A program made the translations under genes and the position numbers. This document shows, in pieces, positions 1 through 7,547 of a DNA stretch of 33,387 nucleotides (the first letter of the stretch is position 1; every line of letters starts with the position of its first letter). The stretch covers positions 368,620 to 402,006 of the forward strand of contig CYUG01000012.1 in assembly GCA_001403775.1 (NCBI GenBank), read 5' to 3'. The notes under the pieces were generated by a model. It was not told the DNA's origin. It made no database searches and saw only the letters and a list, made by a program, of their open reading frames with translations. Source of the stretch: Dermabacter indicis. Lineage in GTDB: Bacteria > Actinomycetota > Actinomycetes > Actinomycetales > Dermabacteraceae.

Positions 1-1
1 G

Positions 2-352
2 ACTGTCACGGCTTCGCTTCACGGGCTGAAGCGAGAGGGGGAGACCGTCACCGCCCTCTACTCGTTCAAGCTCAATTCGACTGTGAAGGAGGAGCAGTCG
101 TTCTTCCGTCTCCTTGGCTCCCATAGGTGGAGGCCATTCCTCACCGACACGAAGAACCTCCGCAAGCACAACCCACTAGCGACGGAAAATGGTTCAGAGA
201 CTGCGATGACTCAACTCCACGATGTGGACATCATGCCCGGTCAGACCGCGTATGCCTTTGCGACGTTCGCGGCGCCGCCGGCGGACGTCAAGACTATGGA
301 CGTGATGCTGTTGCCTACGGGTGAGGTCGCGAAGGGGGTCGAAATCAAGTGA
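2..352 (+). CDS. C-terminal part of an unrecognised, probably exported protein (partial, 5' end outside window)
   Basis: The frame is open from base 2 to a TGA at 350-352, giving the last 116 residues of a protein whose start lies upstream. I do not recognise a family. The visible part alternates short hydrophobic stretches with polar turns (for example PGQTAYAFATFAAPP), which looks like an extracellular beta-sandwich domain, but this is inference. No membrane segment is seen in this part. Its stop overlaps the GTG start of the OmpA-domain gene by 4 nt (GTGA), so the two are probably translationally coupled and co-expressed with the two-component genes that follow. Signal peptide and lipobox, if any, would lie outside the window. 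Confidence 0.6.
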   Translation, partial: TVTASLHGLKREGETVTALYSFKLNSTVKEEQSFFRLLGSHRWRPFLTDTKNLRKHNPLATENGSETAMTQLHDVDIMPGQTAYAFATFAAPPADVKTMDVMLLPTGEVAKGVEIK

Positions 353-912
353 GAAAGCTTCACCTCGTAAGCTTCACGGCTGCGGCTTTCGTGTTCGCGG
401 CAGGGCCGGTGGCCTTCGCGGACAACGGGGACGAAACGCCCGCCCCCGAGCCGCCGTCGCAAATCGGAACTTACGAGCCCAATATTTTTCCCCTCGAGCA
501 AAATATCTACCAGCTCGAGCAAAACATCGAAGATCTCAATACCGATACGCAAGAGGGCAACACCAAGGTTGTCACCTTGAACTCGGACATCCTCTTCGAT
601 TACGGCTCGAACAAACTCTCTGACCCGGCGAAGACACGCATCGGTGAGCTTGTCAAAGACGTTCCGCAGGGTGCGACCGTGAAAGTCGACGGGCACACCG
701 ACAACATTCCGTACCATCGAGGCAACGACGTGCTCTCCAAGGAGCGTGCGCAAGCAGTCGCCGATGCGATTTCTGCGGTGCGCGGCGACCTCAAGCTCGA
801 GGTCGCGGGCCACGGGGACACGAAACCCGTTGAGCCCAATGAGAAAGGCGGGGAGGACAACCCCGATGGACGCGCCAAGAACCGGCGCGTGGAGATCCGC
901 TATGACGGGTAG
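349..912 (+). CDS. Secreted OmpA-domain (peptidoglycan-binding) protein
   Basis: This 187-residue protein starts at a GTG overlapping the previous stop. Residues 1-25 form a signal peptide (basic MRKLH, hydrophobic core, AFA-D cleavage-like end). Residues about 45-65 contain a repeated PLEQNIYQLEQNI pattern suggesting a short coiled coil. Residues about 75-187 are an OmpA-like domain, with the FDYGSNKL start, the GHTD motif and a C-terminal RAKNRRVEIRY. In the family, this domain binds diaminopimelate-type peptidoglycan non-covalently. There is no outer membrane here, so the protein is probably a soluble wall-associated factor. Its stop overlaps the response-regulator start by 11 nt, tying a wall-binding protein to a signalling pair. 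Function beyond wall binding is unknown. Confidence 0.85.
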   Translation: MRKLHLVSFTAAAFVFAAGPVAFADNGDETPAPEPPSQIGTYEPNIFPLEQNIYQLEQNIEDLNTDTQEGNTKVVTLNSDILFDYGSNKLSDPAKTRIGELVKDVPQGATVKVDGHTDNIPYHRGNDVLSKERAQAVADAISAVRGDLKLEVAGHGDTKPVEPNEKGGEDNPDGRAKNRRVEIRYDG

Positions 913-1675
913 CCACTTTCCCCCTCACGCGGCCGGATCGGCCGGTTCGTCGGAGCCGGCCGATCCGGCCCGCCAGCACATCCTGCTCGTCGATGACGAT
1001 GAGACGATCCGCGAGCATCTCGGGGGAGTGCTCTCACGCAGCGGGCTTGACGTGCGCATGGCAGCGAACGGTGCCGAGGCGCTCGAGAGGCTCGATGAGG
1101 AGGAACCCGATCTCGTCATCCTCGACGTCATGATGCCGGTCATGGACGGCCGCGAAACCCTTCGCCGCATCCGCGAACGGCACGAGTGGCTTCCCGTCAT
1201 TCTTCTCACCCAGGTGGGGGAGAGCTTTGAGCGGGCTTCCGCGCTCGACGAAGGGGCCGACGATTACCTCAATAAGCCTTTCGATCCGCACGAGCTCCTC
1301 GCGCGCATCCGCGCTGTCCTCCGCCGTAGTTCGCGGGGCTCGGCGCCTCTTAGCACCTCGTCGACTCTGACCTCGGGTGAGCTGCGCATCGACCGCACGG
1401 CCCGACGGGTGTTTGTTCGTGGCAAAGAAGACCAGCTCACGCCGCGGGCCTTCGCGTTGCTCGAGTATCTTATGTCGCACCCCGGCGAAGTGTTCACGCG
1501 CGAGAGGCTCCTGCAGACCGTGTGGGGTTTCGATGCGATCGTGACCACGCGAGCCGTTGATCACCGCATCGCCGAGATTCGCCGCGTGATTGGTTCCGCC
1601 GACGGTTCCCCGACGTACATCGAGACAGTCCCGAGCCTCGGTTATCGCTTCGCCCAGAAGGTCGAACGTTCATGA
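902..1675 (+). CDS. OmpR/PhoB-family response regulator
   Basis: This 257-residue DNA-binding response regulator has a receiver domain at about residues 26-140: acidic triad DDD 31-33, phospho-acceptor D75 in LVILDVMMP, T103 and K125 in NKPFD. A winged-helix effector domain follows at about 160-255, ending with the typical YIETVPSLGYRF. I chose the ATG at 902 because it has GGAG upstream and removes a long non-homologous extension. A low-complexity N-terminal leader of about 24 residues precedes the receiver domain. The gene overlaps the OmpA gene by 11 nt and the kinase gene by 4 nt (ATGA), so all are one operon. The regulated genes cannot be read from this window; autoregulation of the operon is plausible. 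Confidence 0.93.
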   Translation: MTGSHFPPHAAGSAGSSEPADPARQHILLVDDDETIREHLGGVLSRSGLDVRMAANGAEALERLDEEEPDLVILDVMMPVMDGRETLRRIRERHEWLPVILLTQVGESFERASALDEGADDYLNKPFDPHELLARIRAVLRRSSRGSAPLSTSSTLTSGELRIDRTARRVFVRGKEDQLTPRAFALLEYLMSHPGEVFTRERLLQTVWGFDAIVTTRAVDHRIAEIRRVIGSADGSPTYIETVPSLGYRFAQKVERS

Positions 1676-2583
1676 AGAAACACCCACTTGCCTACGCCTC
1701 GGCTTTCGCCGCGCTTCCCCTCGCGATCGGTGTGGTGGCCTCCCTCGTATGGAGCGTCCTCGGCGAATCGAGGCACATCTACTTCTCGATGTCGCTCGCC
1801 TGGCTCCCGCTCACAATCGGCGCGGTTCTCACCCTCGCCGTGCTCCCCGCCCTCGGCGCGTGGTGGTATACGCGCCACGCCGTGAACAAGGCGCGGCGCG
1901 AAACGGTGGCCGAGCAGACGGCAAGCCGGCGTCGACTCATCGCCCGACTCGACCACGAAATAAAGAACCCGATCCAGGGCATTCGAGCGGCGCTTGCCGA
2001 CGAACCGTCCGAGCGCCAACGCTCGAGCATCGACGCGCAATCACGCCGCCTCACCTCCCTTCTGAGCGACCTGCGCAAAATTGGGGAGGTCGAGCACACT
2101 CAGCTCGAGATTACGCAGATCGACCCTTCGCGCCTCGTCCACGACGCCATCGAGACCGCGCGCGAGGTGCCCGGTGCGAGCGAACGCTCGATCCGCGTCT
2201 CGCTTCCCACGGCTCCGCGCCCTCTGCCGCCGATCAACGGTGACGAAGACCTCCTCTTCCTGTGCCTCGTTAACGTCTTGAGCAACGCCGTGAAGTATTC
2301 GCGGCCGGGCGATGCGATCGAAGTGCGGGGGCGCCAGCTCGAAAGCGGCATTGTGCTCGAGGTCGCCGACACCGGACTCGGGATTTCCCCGGATGACCTT
2401 CCGCTCGTATGGGAAGAGCTCGGACGCGCGAGCGAGGTGCGCGGAATCGAGGGCTCGGGCCTCGGGTTGCCCATGGTTAAAGCGATCGTCGAACGACATG
2501 GAGGCACTGCGACGCTCACGTCGTGGCATGGCGAAGGGACATCCGTGAGCCTTACCCTCCCGTTCGCAGGGCCCGCGCGGTAA
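1672..2583 (+). CDS. Membrane sensor histidine kinase with minimal extracellular loop
   Basis: This 303-residue kinase has two membrane segments at about residues 8-30 and 43-66, separated by only about a dozen residues, so it lacks an extracellular sensor domain. A DHp helix follows with phospho-acceptor H95 in ARLDHEIKNP, then a HATPase_c domain with N-box NVLSNAVKY, G1 box ADTGLGIS and G2 box GSGLGLPMV. All catalytic motifs are intact. It partners the preceding response regulator (ATGA overlap). The short loop is typical of intramembrane-sensing kinases, which usually perceive cell-envelope stress through the membrane or a partner protein. The co-encoded OmpA-domain protein and its upstream neighbour are candidate partners (inference). 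Confidence 0.92.
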   Translation: MKKHPLAYASAFAALPLAIGVVASLVWSVLGESRHIYFSMSLAWLPLTIGAVLTLAVLPALGAWWYTRHAVNKARRETVAEQTASRRRLIARLDHEIKNPIQGIRAALADEPSERQRSSIDAQSRRLTSLLSDLRKIGEVEHTQLEITQIDPSRLVHDAIETAREVPGASERSIRVSLPTAPRPLPPINGDEDLLFLCLVNVLSNAVKYSRPGDAIEVRGRQLESGIVLEVADTGLGISPDDLPLVWEELGRASEVRGIEGSGLGLPMVKAIVERHGGTATLTSWHGEGTSVSLTLPFAGPAR

Positions 2584-2665
2584 AACACCTGGAAAAAGAG
2601 CGGGTCGGGAAAGAGCGCGGGTGCTCGTGCATGCGTGGCCGGGCTAAGGGCACGTATGAAAAGAA

Positions 2666-2694
2666 GGTCCGACGCTGCCGTCCACCGTCGGACC
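2666..2694. repeat. Perfect 9-bp inverted repeat GGTCCGACG / CGTCGGACC
   Basis: The arms are 2666-2674 and 2686-2694 with an 11-nt loop. No T-run follows, so if it terminates the two-component operon it is a U-less terminator. The 12-mer GAAGGTCCGACG (2663-2674) and the right-arm 10-mer CCGTCGGACC recur at 31952-31963 and 32024-32033 upstream of rplM, so a shared operator is also possible. It lies in the 506-base gap 2584-3089. The rest of that gap holds a promoter and the rplN leader; 2695-2780 shows nothing else I can name. Confidence 0.7.
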
Positions 2695-2780
2695 CTGACA
2701 AACGGCACGCCCGCACTCGCTGAACCGGCGGTGCCAAACGCAGCGAGACCAAGCACACATACGCAGGGCCCCTCGTCCCC

Positions 2781-2809
2781 TTACGTTCGGTGCGCGCGTG
2801 CCGTAGACT
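2781..2809 (+). promoter_or_regulatory. Probable sigma-A promoter of the rplN operon
   Basis: A -35-like TTACGT (2781-2786) and a -10 TAGACT (2804-2809) are separated by 17 nt. Transcription would start near 2816, leaving a leader of about 270 nt before rplN. The rpsJ-rpsQ part of the usual S10-spc array is not upstream here, so the rplN block needs its own promoter. Confidence 0.6.
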
Positions 2810-2910
2810 AGACGGGTTGCTGTGTGAACGCACCCAAAATCCGCAAAGGTTGGCGGGTTGCGCCACTGAGCACAGGACCCGGTCCTCGGGCCCCTAGTGG
2901 GACCCATCCC

Positions 2911-2967
2911 AGCCGGAGACCTTGCATCGCCTTTCGGCAGTGCCTGAGTCCGGCTCGGGGTTTTTTG
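2911..2967 (+). promoter_or_regulatory. Attenuator-like element in the rplN leader (terminator hairpin plus alternative pairing)
   Basis: A hairpin CCTGAG (2943-2948) / CTCGGG (2954-2959) is followed by six Ts (2961-2966), which is a classic intrinsic-terminator layout. A competing 7-bp pairing, AGCCGGA (2911-2917) with TCCGGCT (2949-2955), would consume the loop and the first bases of the right arm. Another hairpin, GCATCGCC (2924-2931) / GGCAGTGC (2936-2943), sits inside the competing structure. Position and layout suggest ribosomal-protein-type leader control. The pairing is read by eye and not energy-calculated. Confidence 0.5.
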
Positions 2968-3089
2968 ATGCCCGGGAACTGGAAGCCGCCGCGCCCACTC
3001 GTGAGCGTGGTGGAAAACAAGTCCGATATCCGTTCCGCAAGGCTCAAGGCAAAAGCTAAGAGAACCGGCGAGACGCAAGGAGAACGTTA

Positions 3090-3458
3090 GTGATTCAGCA
3101 GGAGTCGCGACTCAAGGTCGCCGACAACACCGGTGCAAAGGAAATCCTCTGCATCCGTGTTCTCGGTGGCTCCGGTCGCCGTTACGCCGGCATTGGTGAC
3201 ACCATCGTTGCGACCGTCAAGGACGCAATCCCTGGCGGAAACGTCAAAAAGGGCGATGTTGTGAAGGCCGTCGTGGTTCGCACCACGAAGGAACGCCGCC
3301 GTGCCGATGGTTCATACATCCGTTTTGATGAGAACGCCGCCGTCATTCTCAAGAACGACGGCGAGCCGCGCGGCACGCGCATCTTCGGCCCCGTGGGCCG
3401 CGAGCTGCGCGACCGCCGGTTCATGAAGATCATCTCGCTGGCACCGGAGGTGCTGTGA
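3090..3458 (+). CDS. rplN: 50S ribosomal protein L14 (uL14)
   Basis: This 122-residue protein is full length for L14, with the family start [19 protein letters not shown] and the typical end [11 protein letters not shown]. It binds 23S rRNA at the subunit interface, contributing to bridges to the small subunit. The GTG start at 3090 is preceded by AAGGAG with 9-nt spacing. It is the first gene of this ribosomal block: the genes that usually precede it (rpsQ, rpmC, rplP) are absent, and the upstream neighbours are two-component genes. Expression probably depends on the promoter and structured leader upstream. rplX follows after 1 nt. Confidence 0.98.
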   Translation: MIQQESRLKVADNTGAKEILCIRVLGGSGRRYAGIGDTIVATVKDAIPGGNVKKGDVVKAVVVRTTKERRRADGSYIRFDENAAVILKNDGEPRGTRIFGPVGRELRDRRFMKIISLAPEVL

Positions 3459-3459
3459 C

Positions 3460-3870
3460 ATGAGCATGAAGATTAAGAAGGGTGACCTCGTTCAGGTCAT
3501 CACCGGTCGCACGAGCGACGCAGACAAGATCGCCAAGCGCAACGAGACCCGTGCAGAAAAGGGCAAGGGTGAACTCACCGCTGGCGATAAGGGTAAGCAG
3601 GGCCGCGTGCTCCAGGTGTTCCCCGACACCCAGCGCGTGCTCGTCGAGGGCGTCAACCGCATCACCCGCCACAACAAGCCCGGCTACAACGGCCAGGCTG
3701 GTGGCATTGAGCAGGTCGAAGCCCCGATCCACATCTCGAACGTTGCCCTCGTGGCTGACGACGGCAAGCCGACCCGCGTGGGCTTCCGTGAAGAGAAGGT
3801 CGAGCTCGAGGACGGCCGCACGAAGACCATTCGTGTGCGTTACTCGAAGCGCACCGGGAAGGACATCTGA
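3460..3870 (+). CDS. rplX: 50S ribosomal protein L24 (uL24) with an enlarged KOW loop
   Basis: This 136-residue protein is longer than the usual 100-120. L24 is an early-assembly protein binding the 5' domain of 23S rRNA. The KOW motif is recognisable, but between VQVITGR (11-17) and DKGKQGRV (43-50) there is an insertion of about 24 charged residues that most L24 proteins lack. The remaining sequence is ordinary (LVEGVNR, HISNVAL, C-terminal [10 protein letters not shown]). The ATG at 3460 follows GGAGG by 9 nt, while the in-frame ATG at 3466 is 15 nt away. The gene overlaps rplE by 1 nt (TGATG). Confidence 0.97.
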   Translation: MSMKIKKGDLVQVITGRTSDADKIAKRNETRAEKGKGELTAGDKGKQGRVLQVFPDTQRVLVEGVNRITRHNKPGYNGQAGGIEQVEAPIHISNVALVADDGKPTRVGFREEKVELEDGRTKTIRVRYSKRTGKDI

Positions 3871-4427
3871 TGACCGAGACGACCACCCCGCGCCTTAAGA
3901 CCAAGTACCGCGACGAAATCAAGGATTCGCTCCAGAGCGAGTTCAACTACGCCAACCCGATGCTCATTCCCGGTCTTACGAAGATCGTGGTGAACATGGG
4001 TGTCGGCGATGCCGCACGTGACTCGAAGGTCATCGATGGTGCCATTGCGGACCTCACCGCGATCACCGGCCAGAAGCCGCAGGTGACGCGCGCTCGCAAG
4101 TCGATCGCGCAGTTCAAGCTTCGTGAGGGTCAGGCCATTGGTTGCCACACGACCCTTCGCGGCGCCCGCATGTGGGAGTTCCTCGACCGCCTGCTCTCGA
4201 CCGCACTTCCGCGTATCCGCGACTTCCGCGGCCTCTCGCCGAAGCAGTTCGACGGCAACGGCAACTACACCTTCGGTCTCACCGAACAGGTCATGTTCCA
4301 TGAGATCGATCCGGACAAGATCGACCGCGTTCGCGGCATGGACATCACTGTGGTGACCACCGCCAAGACCGACGACGAGGGACGTGCGCTGCTTCGTGCG
4401 CTCGGCTTCCCGTTCAAGGAGAACTGA
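3870..4427 (+). CDS. rplE: 50S ribosomal protein L5 (uL5)
   Basis: This 185-residue protein matches the usual L5 length. It binds 5S rRNA in the central protuberance and contacts P-site tRNA. Family landmarks include [24 protein letters not shown] and [12 protein letters not shown]. The ATG at 3870 overlaps the rplX stop by 1 nt, so translation is probably coupled. rpsN starts 1 nt after the stop. Nothing unusual is seen. Confidence 0.98.
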   Translation: MTETTTPRLKTKYRDEIKDSLQSEFNYANPMLIPGLTKIVVNMGVGDAARDSKVIDGAIADLTAITGQKPQVTRARKSIAQFKLREGQAIGCHTTLRGARMWEFLDRLLSTALPRIRDFRGLSPKQFDGNGNYTFGLTEQVMFHEIDPDKIDRVRGMDITVVTTAKTDDEGRALLRALGFPFKEN

Positions 4428-4428
4428 T

Positions 4429-4614
4429 ATGGCCAAGACAGCGCTTAAGAACAAGCAGCAGCGTAAGCCCAAGTTCGCTGTGCGCGCCTACACCCGGTGC
4501 CAGAAGTGCGGTCGTCCGCACTCGGTGTACCGCAAGTTCGGCCTTTGCCGCGTGTGCCTTCGCGAGATGGCTCACCGCGGTGAACTGCCCGGTGTCACCA
4601 AGAGCAGCTGGTAA
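4429..4614 (+). CDS. rpsN: 30S ribosomal protein S14 type Z (uS14, zinc-binding form)
   Basis: This is the short 61-residue form of S14, with the zinc knuckle CQKC (C24, C27) and CRVC (C40, C43) intact and the C-terminal LPGVTKSSW typical of type Z. It binds the 3' major domain of 16S rRNA. The ATG at 4429 lies 1 nt after the rplE stop; AAGGAG in the end of rplE serves as ribosome binding site. Many actinobacteria carry a second zinc-free S14 elsewhere for zinc starvation; none is in this window. A 63-nt gap follows before rpsH. Confidence 0.98.
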   Translation: MAKTALKNKQQRKPKFAVRAYTRCQKCGRPHSVYRKFGLCRVCLREMAHRGELPGVTKSSW

Positions 4615-4677
4615 GGACTATCGCCACAGGTCCCCGCTCCTTGCGAGGGAAACCACGGTGAGAAAGAAGCATTCGAC

Positions 4678-5076
4678 ATGACAATGACTGATCCGATCGC
4701 GGACATGCTCACGCGAATCCGGAACGCCAACACCGCGTTCCACGATTCCGTGACCATGCCGTACTCGAACCTCAAGTCCCGCATCGCGGACATTCTGAAG
4801 GCCGAGGGGTACATCAAGGACTGGCACGAGGAAGAGGCCGAGGTTGGCAAGAACCTCGTCATCGAACTCAAGTACACCGACGATCGCGAGCGTGCGATCT
4901 CGGGCGTTCGCCGTGTCTCGAAGCCCGGCCTTCGCGTATACGCAAAGTCCACCAACCTGCCCAAGGTGCTCGGCGGCCTCGGCGTGGCCATCCTGTCCAC
5001 GTCCTCCGGTCTCCTCACCGATAAGCAGGCCACGAAGAAGGGTGTGGGTGGGGAAGTCCTCGCCTACGTCTGGTAA
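4678..5076 (+). CDS. rpsH: 30S ribosomal protein S8 (uS8)
   Basis: This 132-residue S8 has the family start [16 protein letters not shown] and the end [14 protein letters not shown]. It binds the central domain of 16S rRNA. In E. coli it also represses its own operon, but I see no obvious S8-site mimic here. Two candidate ATGs lie at 4678 and 4684. The first is favoured by spacing from the purine-rich GAAAGAAG. rplF follows after 18 nt with its own AAAGGAG. Confidence 0.97.
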   Translation: MTMTDPIADMLTRIRNANTAFHDSVTMPYSNLKSRIADILKAEGYIKDWHEEEAEVGKNLVIELKYTDDRERAISGVRRVSKPGLRVYAKSTNLPKVLGGLGVAILSTSSGLLTDKQATKKGVGGEVLAYVW

Positions 5077-5094
5077 CCGGAAAGGAGAACCGTA

Positions 5095-5637
5095 ATGTCC
5101 CGCATTGGACTTCGTCCGGTTTCCGTACCGGCTTCCGTCACTGGTGTGACTATCGACGGCCAGCACGTGCAGATCGCTGGCCCGAAGGGCGAGCTTCAGT
5201 ACGACGTTCCGACGCCCCTCAGCGTTGAGCGCGCTGAAGATGGCTCGATCATCGTACGCCGCCCCAACGAAGAGCGTGAGAATAAGGCCCTCCACGGCCT
5301 TGCACGTACCCTCATCGCGAACATGGTTCAGGGGGTCACGGAGGGCTTCGAGAAGAAGCTCGAGATCGTGGGCACCGGCTACCGTGTTGTCGCGAAGGGA
5401 ACCGACCTCGAGTTCGCTCTGGGGTTCTCGCACCCCGTGCTCGTGAAGGCCCCGATGGGCATCACGTTCAACGTGGAGAGCCCCACCAAGTTCTCGGTGT
5501 CGGGTATTGACAAGCAGCTGGTCGGCGAGACCGCCGCGAAGATTCGCAAGATTCGTAAGCCCGAGCCGTACAAGGGCAAGGGCGTGCGTTACGCCGATGA
5601 GACCGTGAAGCGCAAGGCCGGAAAGGCTGGTAAGTGA
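5095..5637 (+). CDS. rplF: 50S ribosomal protein L6 (uL6)
   Basis: This 180-residue protein is full length. It has the two tandem L6 domains, the start MSRIGLRPV and the C-terminal signature [15 protein letters not shown]. It binds helix 97 near the sarcin-ricin loop and the factor-binding site. AAAGGAG precedes the ATG at 5095. The stop (5635-5637) lies next to the start of rplR, so the pair is probably coupled. Confidence 0.98.
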   Translation: MSRIGLRPVSVPASVTGVTIDGQHVQIAGPKGELQYDVPTPLSVERAEDGSIIVRRPNEERENKALHGLARTLIANMVQGVTEGFEKKLEIVGTGYRVVAKGTDLEFALGFSHPVLVKAPMGITFNVESPTKFSVSGIDKQLVGETAAKIRKIRKPEPYKGKGVRYADETVKRKAGKAGK

Positions 5638-5639
5638 TT

Positions 5640-6026
5640 ATGGGTTTCGCTGAAAAGCACACTCGCGGTGACCGCAAGAGCCGCGTCCGCGCACGCGGCC
5701 GCCGTCACCTGCGCCTCCGTCGCCGCGTTGCGGGTACCGCTGAGCGTCCCCGCCTCGCCGTGACCCGTTCGGCGCGCCACATGTACGTTCAGGTCATCGA
5801 CGATACGAAGGGTGTCACCCTCGCATCGGCGTCGACCATGGAAGCAGACCTCCGCGCGTCGGAGGCCACGAAGACCGAGAAGGCCAAGCAGGTCGGCTCG
5901 CTTGTGGCGCAGCGCGCGAAGGAAGCCGGTATTGACGCCGTGGTCTTCGACCGTGGCGGCAACAAGTACCACGGCCGCGTGGCCGCCGTTGCTGACGGCG
6001 CGCGCGAGGCCGGACTGACTCTGTGA
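5640..6026 (+). CDS. rplR: 50S ribosomal protein L18 (uL18)
   Basis: From the ATG at 5640 the product has 128 residues; a GTG at 5634 (GTGA overlap with the rplF stop) would add two residues and cannot be excluded. The basic N-terminus and the core [19 protein letters not shown] are typical, as is [27 protein letters not shown]18 brings 5S rRNA into the large subunit together with L5. Ribosome-binding-site spacing fits both starts (GGAAAGG at 5621-5627). rpsE begins 35 nt downstream. Confidence 0.96.
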   Translation: MGFAEKHTRGDRKSRVRARGRRHLRLRRRVAGTAERPRLAVTRSARHMYVQVIDDTKGVTLASASTMEADLRASEATKTEKAKQVGSLVAQRAKEAGIDAVVFDRGGNKYHGRVAAVADGAREAGLTL

Positions 6027-6061
6027 CCACCCCCCGGAAATAGGACGAGAAGAGGATTCAC

Positions 6062-6754
6062 ATGGCTGCTGAGCAGCGTAACAATGGTCCCGCGGCCTCC
6101 GGTCGGAGGGGCGAGAACGAGGATCGTAACAACCGCGGTCGCGGCAACGACCGCAACCAGGGCGGGCGCCGCGGCGAGGGTCGTGGCGGTCGTCAGGAAG
6201 AGAAGTCGGCTTTCCTCGAGCGCGTTGTGACCATCAACCGCGTGTCGAAGGTCGTCAAGGGCGGCCGCCGCTTCGCCTTCACCGCGCTTGTCGTGGTGGG
6301 CGATGGTGACGGCACCGTCGGCATCGGCTACGGCAAGGCGAAGGAAGTTCCCGCCGCCATCTCGAAGGGTGTCGAGGAAGCAAAGAAGAACTTCTTCCGC
6401 GTTCCCCGCATCCAGGGCACGATCGTGCACCCGGTTCAGGGAGAGGACGCCGCTGGCGTTGTCTTCCTCCGCCCGGCTGCTCCCGGTACCGGTGTAATCG
6501 CCGGTGGTCCGGTGCGTGCGGTTCTTGAGTGCGCGGGCGTCGCCGACGTTCTGTCAAAGTCGCTCGGTTCCTCGAACACGATCAACATCGTGCACGCGAC
6601 CGTCAAGGCCCTCAAGCAGCTCGAAGAGCCGGAAGCAGTGGCGGCTCGCCGTGGCCTTCCCCTCGAGGATGTTGCCCCCGGCTACCTGCTTCGTGCGCAG
6701 GCCGAGGGCCGCGCAGCGGCTCGCGAGGCGCGTGAAGAGAAGGTAGGTGCCTGA
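6062..6754 (+). CDS. rpsE: 30S ribosomal protein S5 (uS5) with RG-rich N-terminal extension
   Basis: This 230-residue S5 has a roughly 50-residue low-complexity N-terminus rich in Arg, Gly and Asn ([20 protein letters not shown]), followed by the canonical dsRBD-like domain ([19 protein letters not shown]) and the C-terminal domain. It helps decoding fidelity and lies at the mRNA entry channel. As I recall, similar charged extensions occur in mycobacterial S5, so it is an actinobacterial trait and not a fusion. The stop overlaps the rpmD start by 1 nt (TGATG). Confidence 0.97.
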   Translation: MAAEQRNNGPAASGRRGENEDRNNRGRGNDRNQGGRRGEGRGGRQEEKSAFLERVVTINRVSKVVKGGRRFAFTALVVVGDGDGTVGIGYGKAKEVPAAISKGVEEAKKNFFRVPRIQGTIVHPVQGEDAAGVVFLRPAAPGTGVIAGGPVRAVLECAGVADVLSKSLGSSNTINIVHATVKALKQLEEPEAVAARRGLPLEDVAPGYLLRAQAEGRAAAREAREEKVGA

Positions 6755-6933
6755 TGCAGCTCAAGGTTACTCAGGTCAAGTCTGTAATCGGCGGTAACGA
6801 CGCGCAGCGTTCGACGGTGCGAGGCCTTGGCCTCAAGCGCATCGGCGACGTCGTCGTGAAAGAAGACCGCCCCGAGATTCGCGGCATGATCAATGCCGTC
6901 CGTCACCTCGTGACGGTTGAAGAGGTGGACTGA
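6754..6933 (+). CDS. rpmD: 50S ribosomal protein L30 (uL30)
   Basis: This 59-residue protein reads [14 protein letters not shown] at its start, contains the family [10 protein letters not shown] motif, and ends TVEEVD. That is full length for bacterial L30. Its ATG at 6754 overlaps the rpsE stop by 1 nt, and rplO begins 3 nt after its own stop. It binds 23S rRNA near the central protuberance. Nothing unusual is seen. Confidence 0.97.
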   Translation: MQLKVTQVKSVIGGNDAQRSTVRGLGLKRIGDVVVKEDRPEIRGMINAVRHLVTVEEVD

Positions 6934-6936
6934 TCC

Positions 6937-7389
6937 ATGGTTAACGAAAACCCGCTTAAGCTTCACGATCTTCGCCCGGCTCCCGGCGCGAAGACCGCAA
7001 AGATCCGCGTTGGCCGCGGTGAAGGCTCGAAGGGTAAGACCTCGGGTCGCGGTACCAAGGGCACGAAGGCTCGCTACCAGGTGAAGGCCGGCTTCGAGGG
7101 TGGTCAGACCCCGATGCACCGCCGCCTTCCGAAGTTGCGTGGCTTCAAGAACCCGTTCCGTGTGGAGTTCCAGGTTGTCAACCTGGACACCATCGAGGCG
7201 CTTTTCCCCGAGGGTGGCACCATCACGGTTGAGGATCTCGCCCAGAAGGGTGCTGTGCGCAAGAACCAGCCCGTCAAGGTGCTCGGTTCTGGCGACATCT
7301 CCGTGAAGATCGACATCACCGCCCAGAAGTTCTCGGCTTCGGCCGAGGAGAAGATCACCGCCGCTGGCGGTTCGATCACCGTGGCGTGA
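6937..7389 (+). CDS. rplO: 50S ribosomal protein L15 (uL15)
   Basis: This 150-residue L15 has the glycine- and lysine-rich N-terminal tail that threads into 23S rRNA ([18 protein letters not shown]), the motif [18 protein letters not shown], and a globular C-terminal part. It is the last gene of this block. The stop at 7387-7389 is followed 33 nt later by a strong terminator hairpin, separating it from secY. In many bacteria rplO and secY are one transcript, so here secY is probably transcribed on its own. Confidence 0.98.
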   Translation: MVNENPLKLHDLRPAPGAKTAKIRVGRGEGSKGKTSGRGTKGTKARYQVKAGFEGGQTPMHRRLPKLRGFKNPFRVEFQVVNLDTIEALFPEGGTITVEDLAQKGAVRKNQPVKVLGSGDISVKIDITAQKFSASAEEKITAAGGSITVA

Positions 7390-7421
7390 GTTGAAGCAAA
7401 TTTCATAGTGCTTCTTTGACC

Positions 7422-7466
7422 AGGCGCCGCGACTCGAGATATTTTGAGTCGCGGTGCCTGTTTCTT
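7422..7466 (+). terminator. Intrinsic terminator after rplO
   Basis: A 14-bp stem pairs 7422-7435 with 7446-7459 (one G-U pair) around a 10-nt loop, and is followed by GTTTCTTT. This is a strong Rho-independent terminator ending the rplN-rplO transcript, so secY probably has its own promoter in 7467-7547. Confidence 0.88.
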
Positions 7467-7547
7467 TAGGCCTTTAATCCCTTGCTCTAATGCGCCCCGT
7501 GTGCATTACTGGCCCACCCCTCGGGCCACCCCGACAGGAGGAACCTG
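7467..7547 (+). promoter_or_regulatory. Probable secY promoter and leader
   Basis: The stretch between the rplO terminator and secY holds TCTAAT (7486-7491) as a possible -10, without a convincing -35 box. A small hairpin TGGCCC (7510-7515) / GGGCCA (7523-7528) lies just ahead of the ribosome binding site AGGAGG (7537-7542). Promoter assignment is weak; the need for one follows from the terminator upstream. Confidence 0.35.

Noticed and set aside
2572-2621. 7-bp inverted repeat CCCGCGC / GCGCGGG across the histidine-kinase stop codon
   Set aside because: Short, long loop and very GC-rich, so chance is likely; the 2666-2694 hairpin is a better terminator candidate.
6062-6215. RG-rich N-terminus of S5 as a novel domain fusion
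   Set aside because: Comparable low-complexity extensions occur in other actinobacterial S5 proteins, for example mycobacterial.
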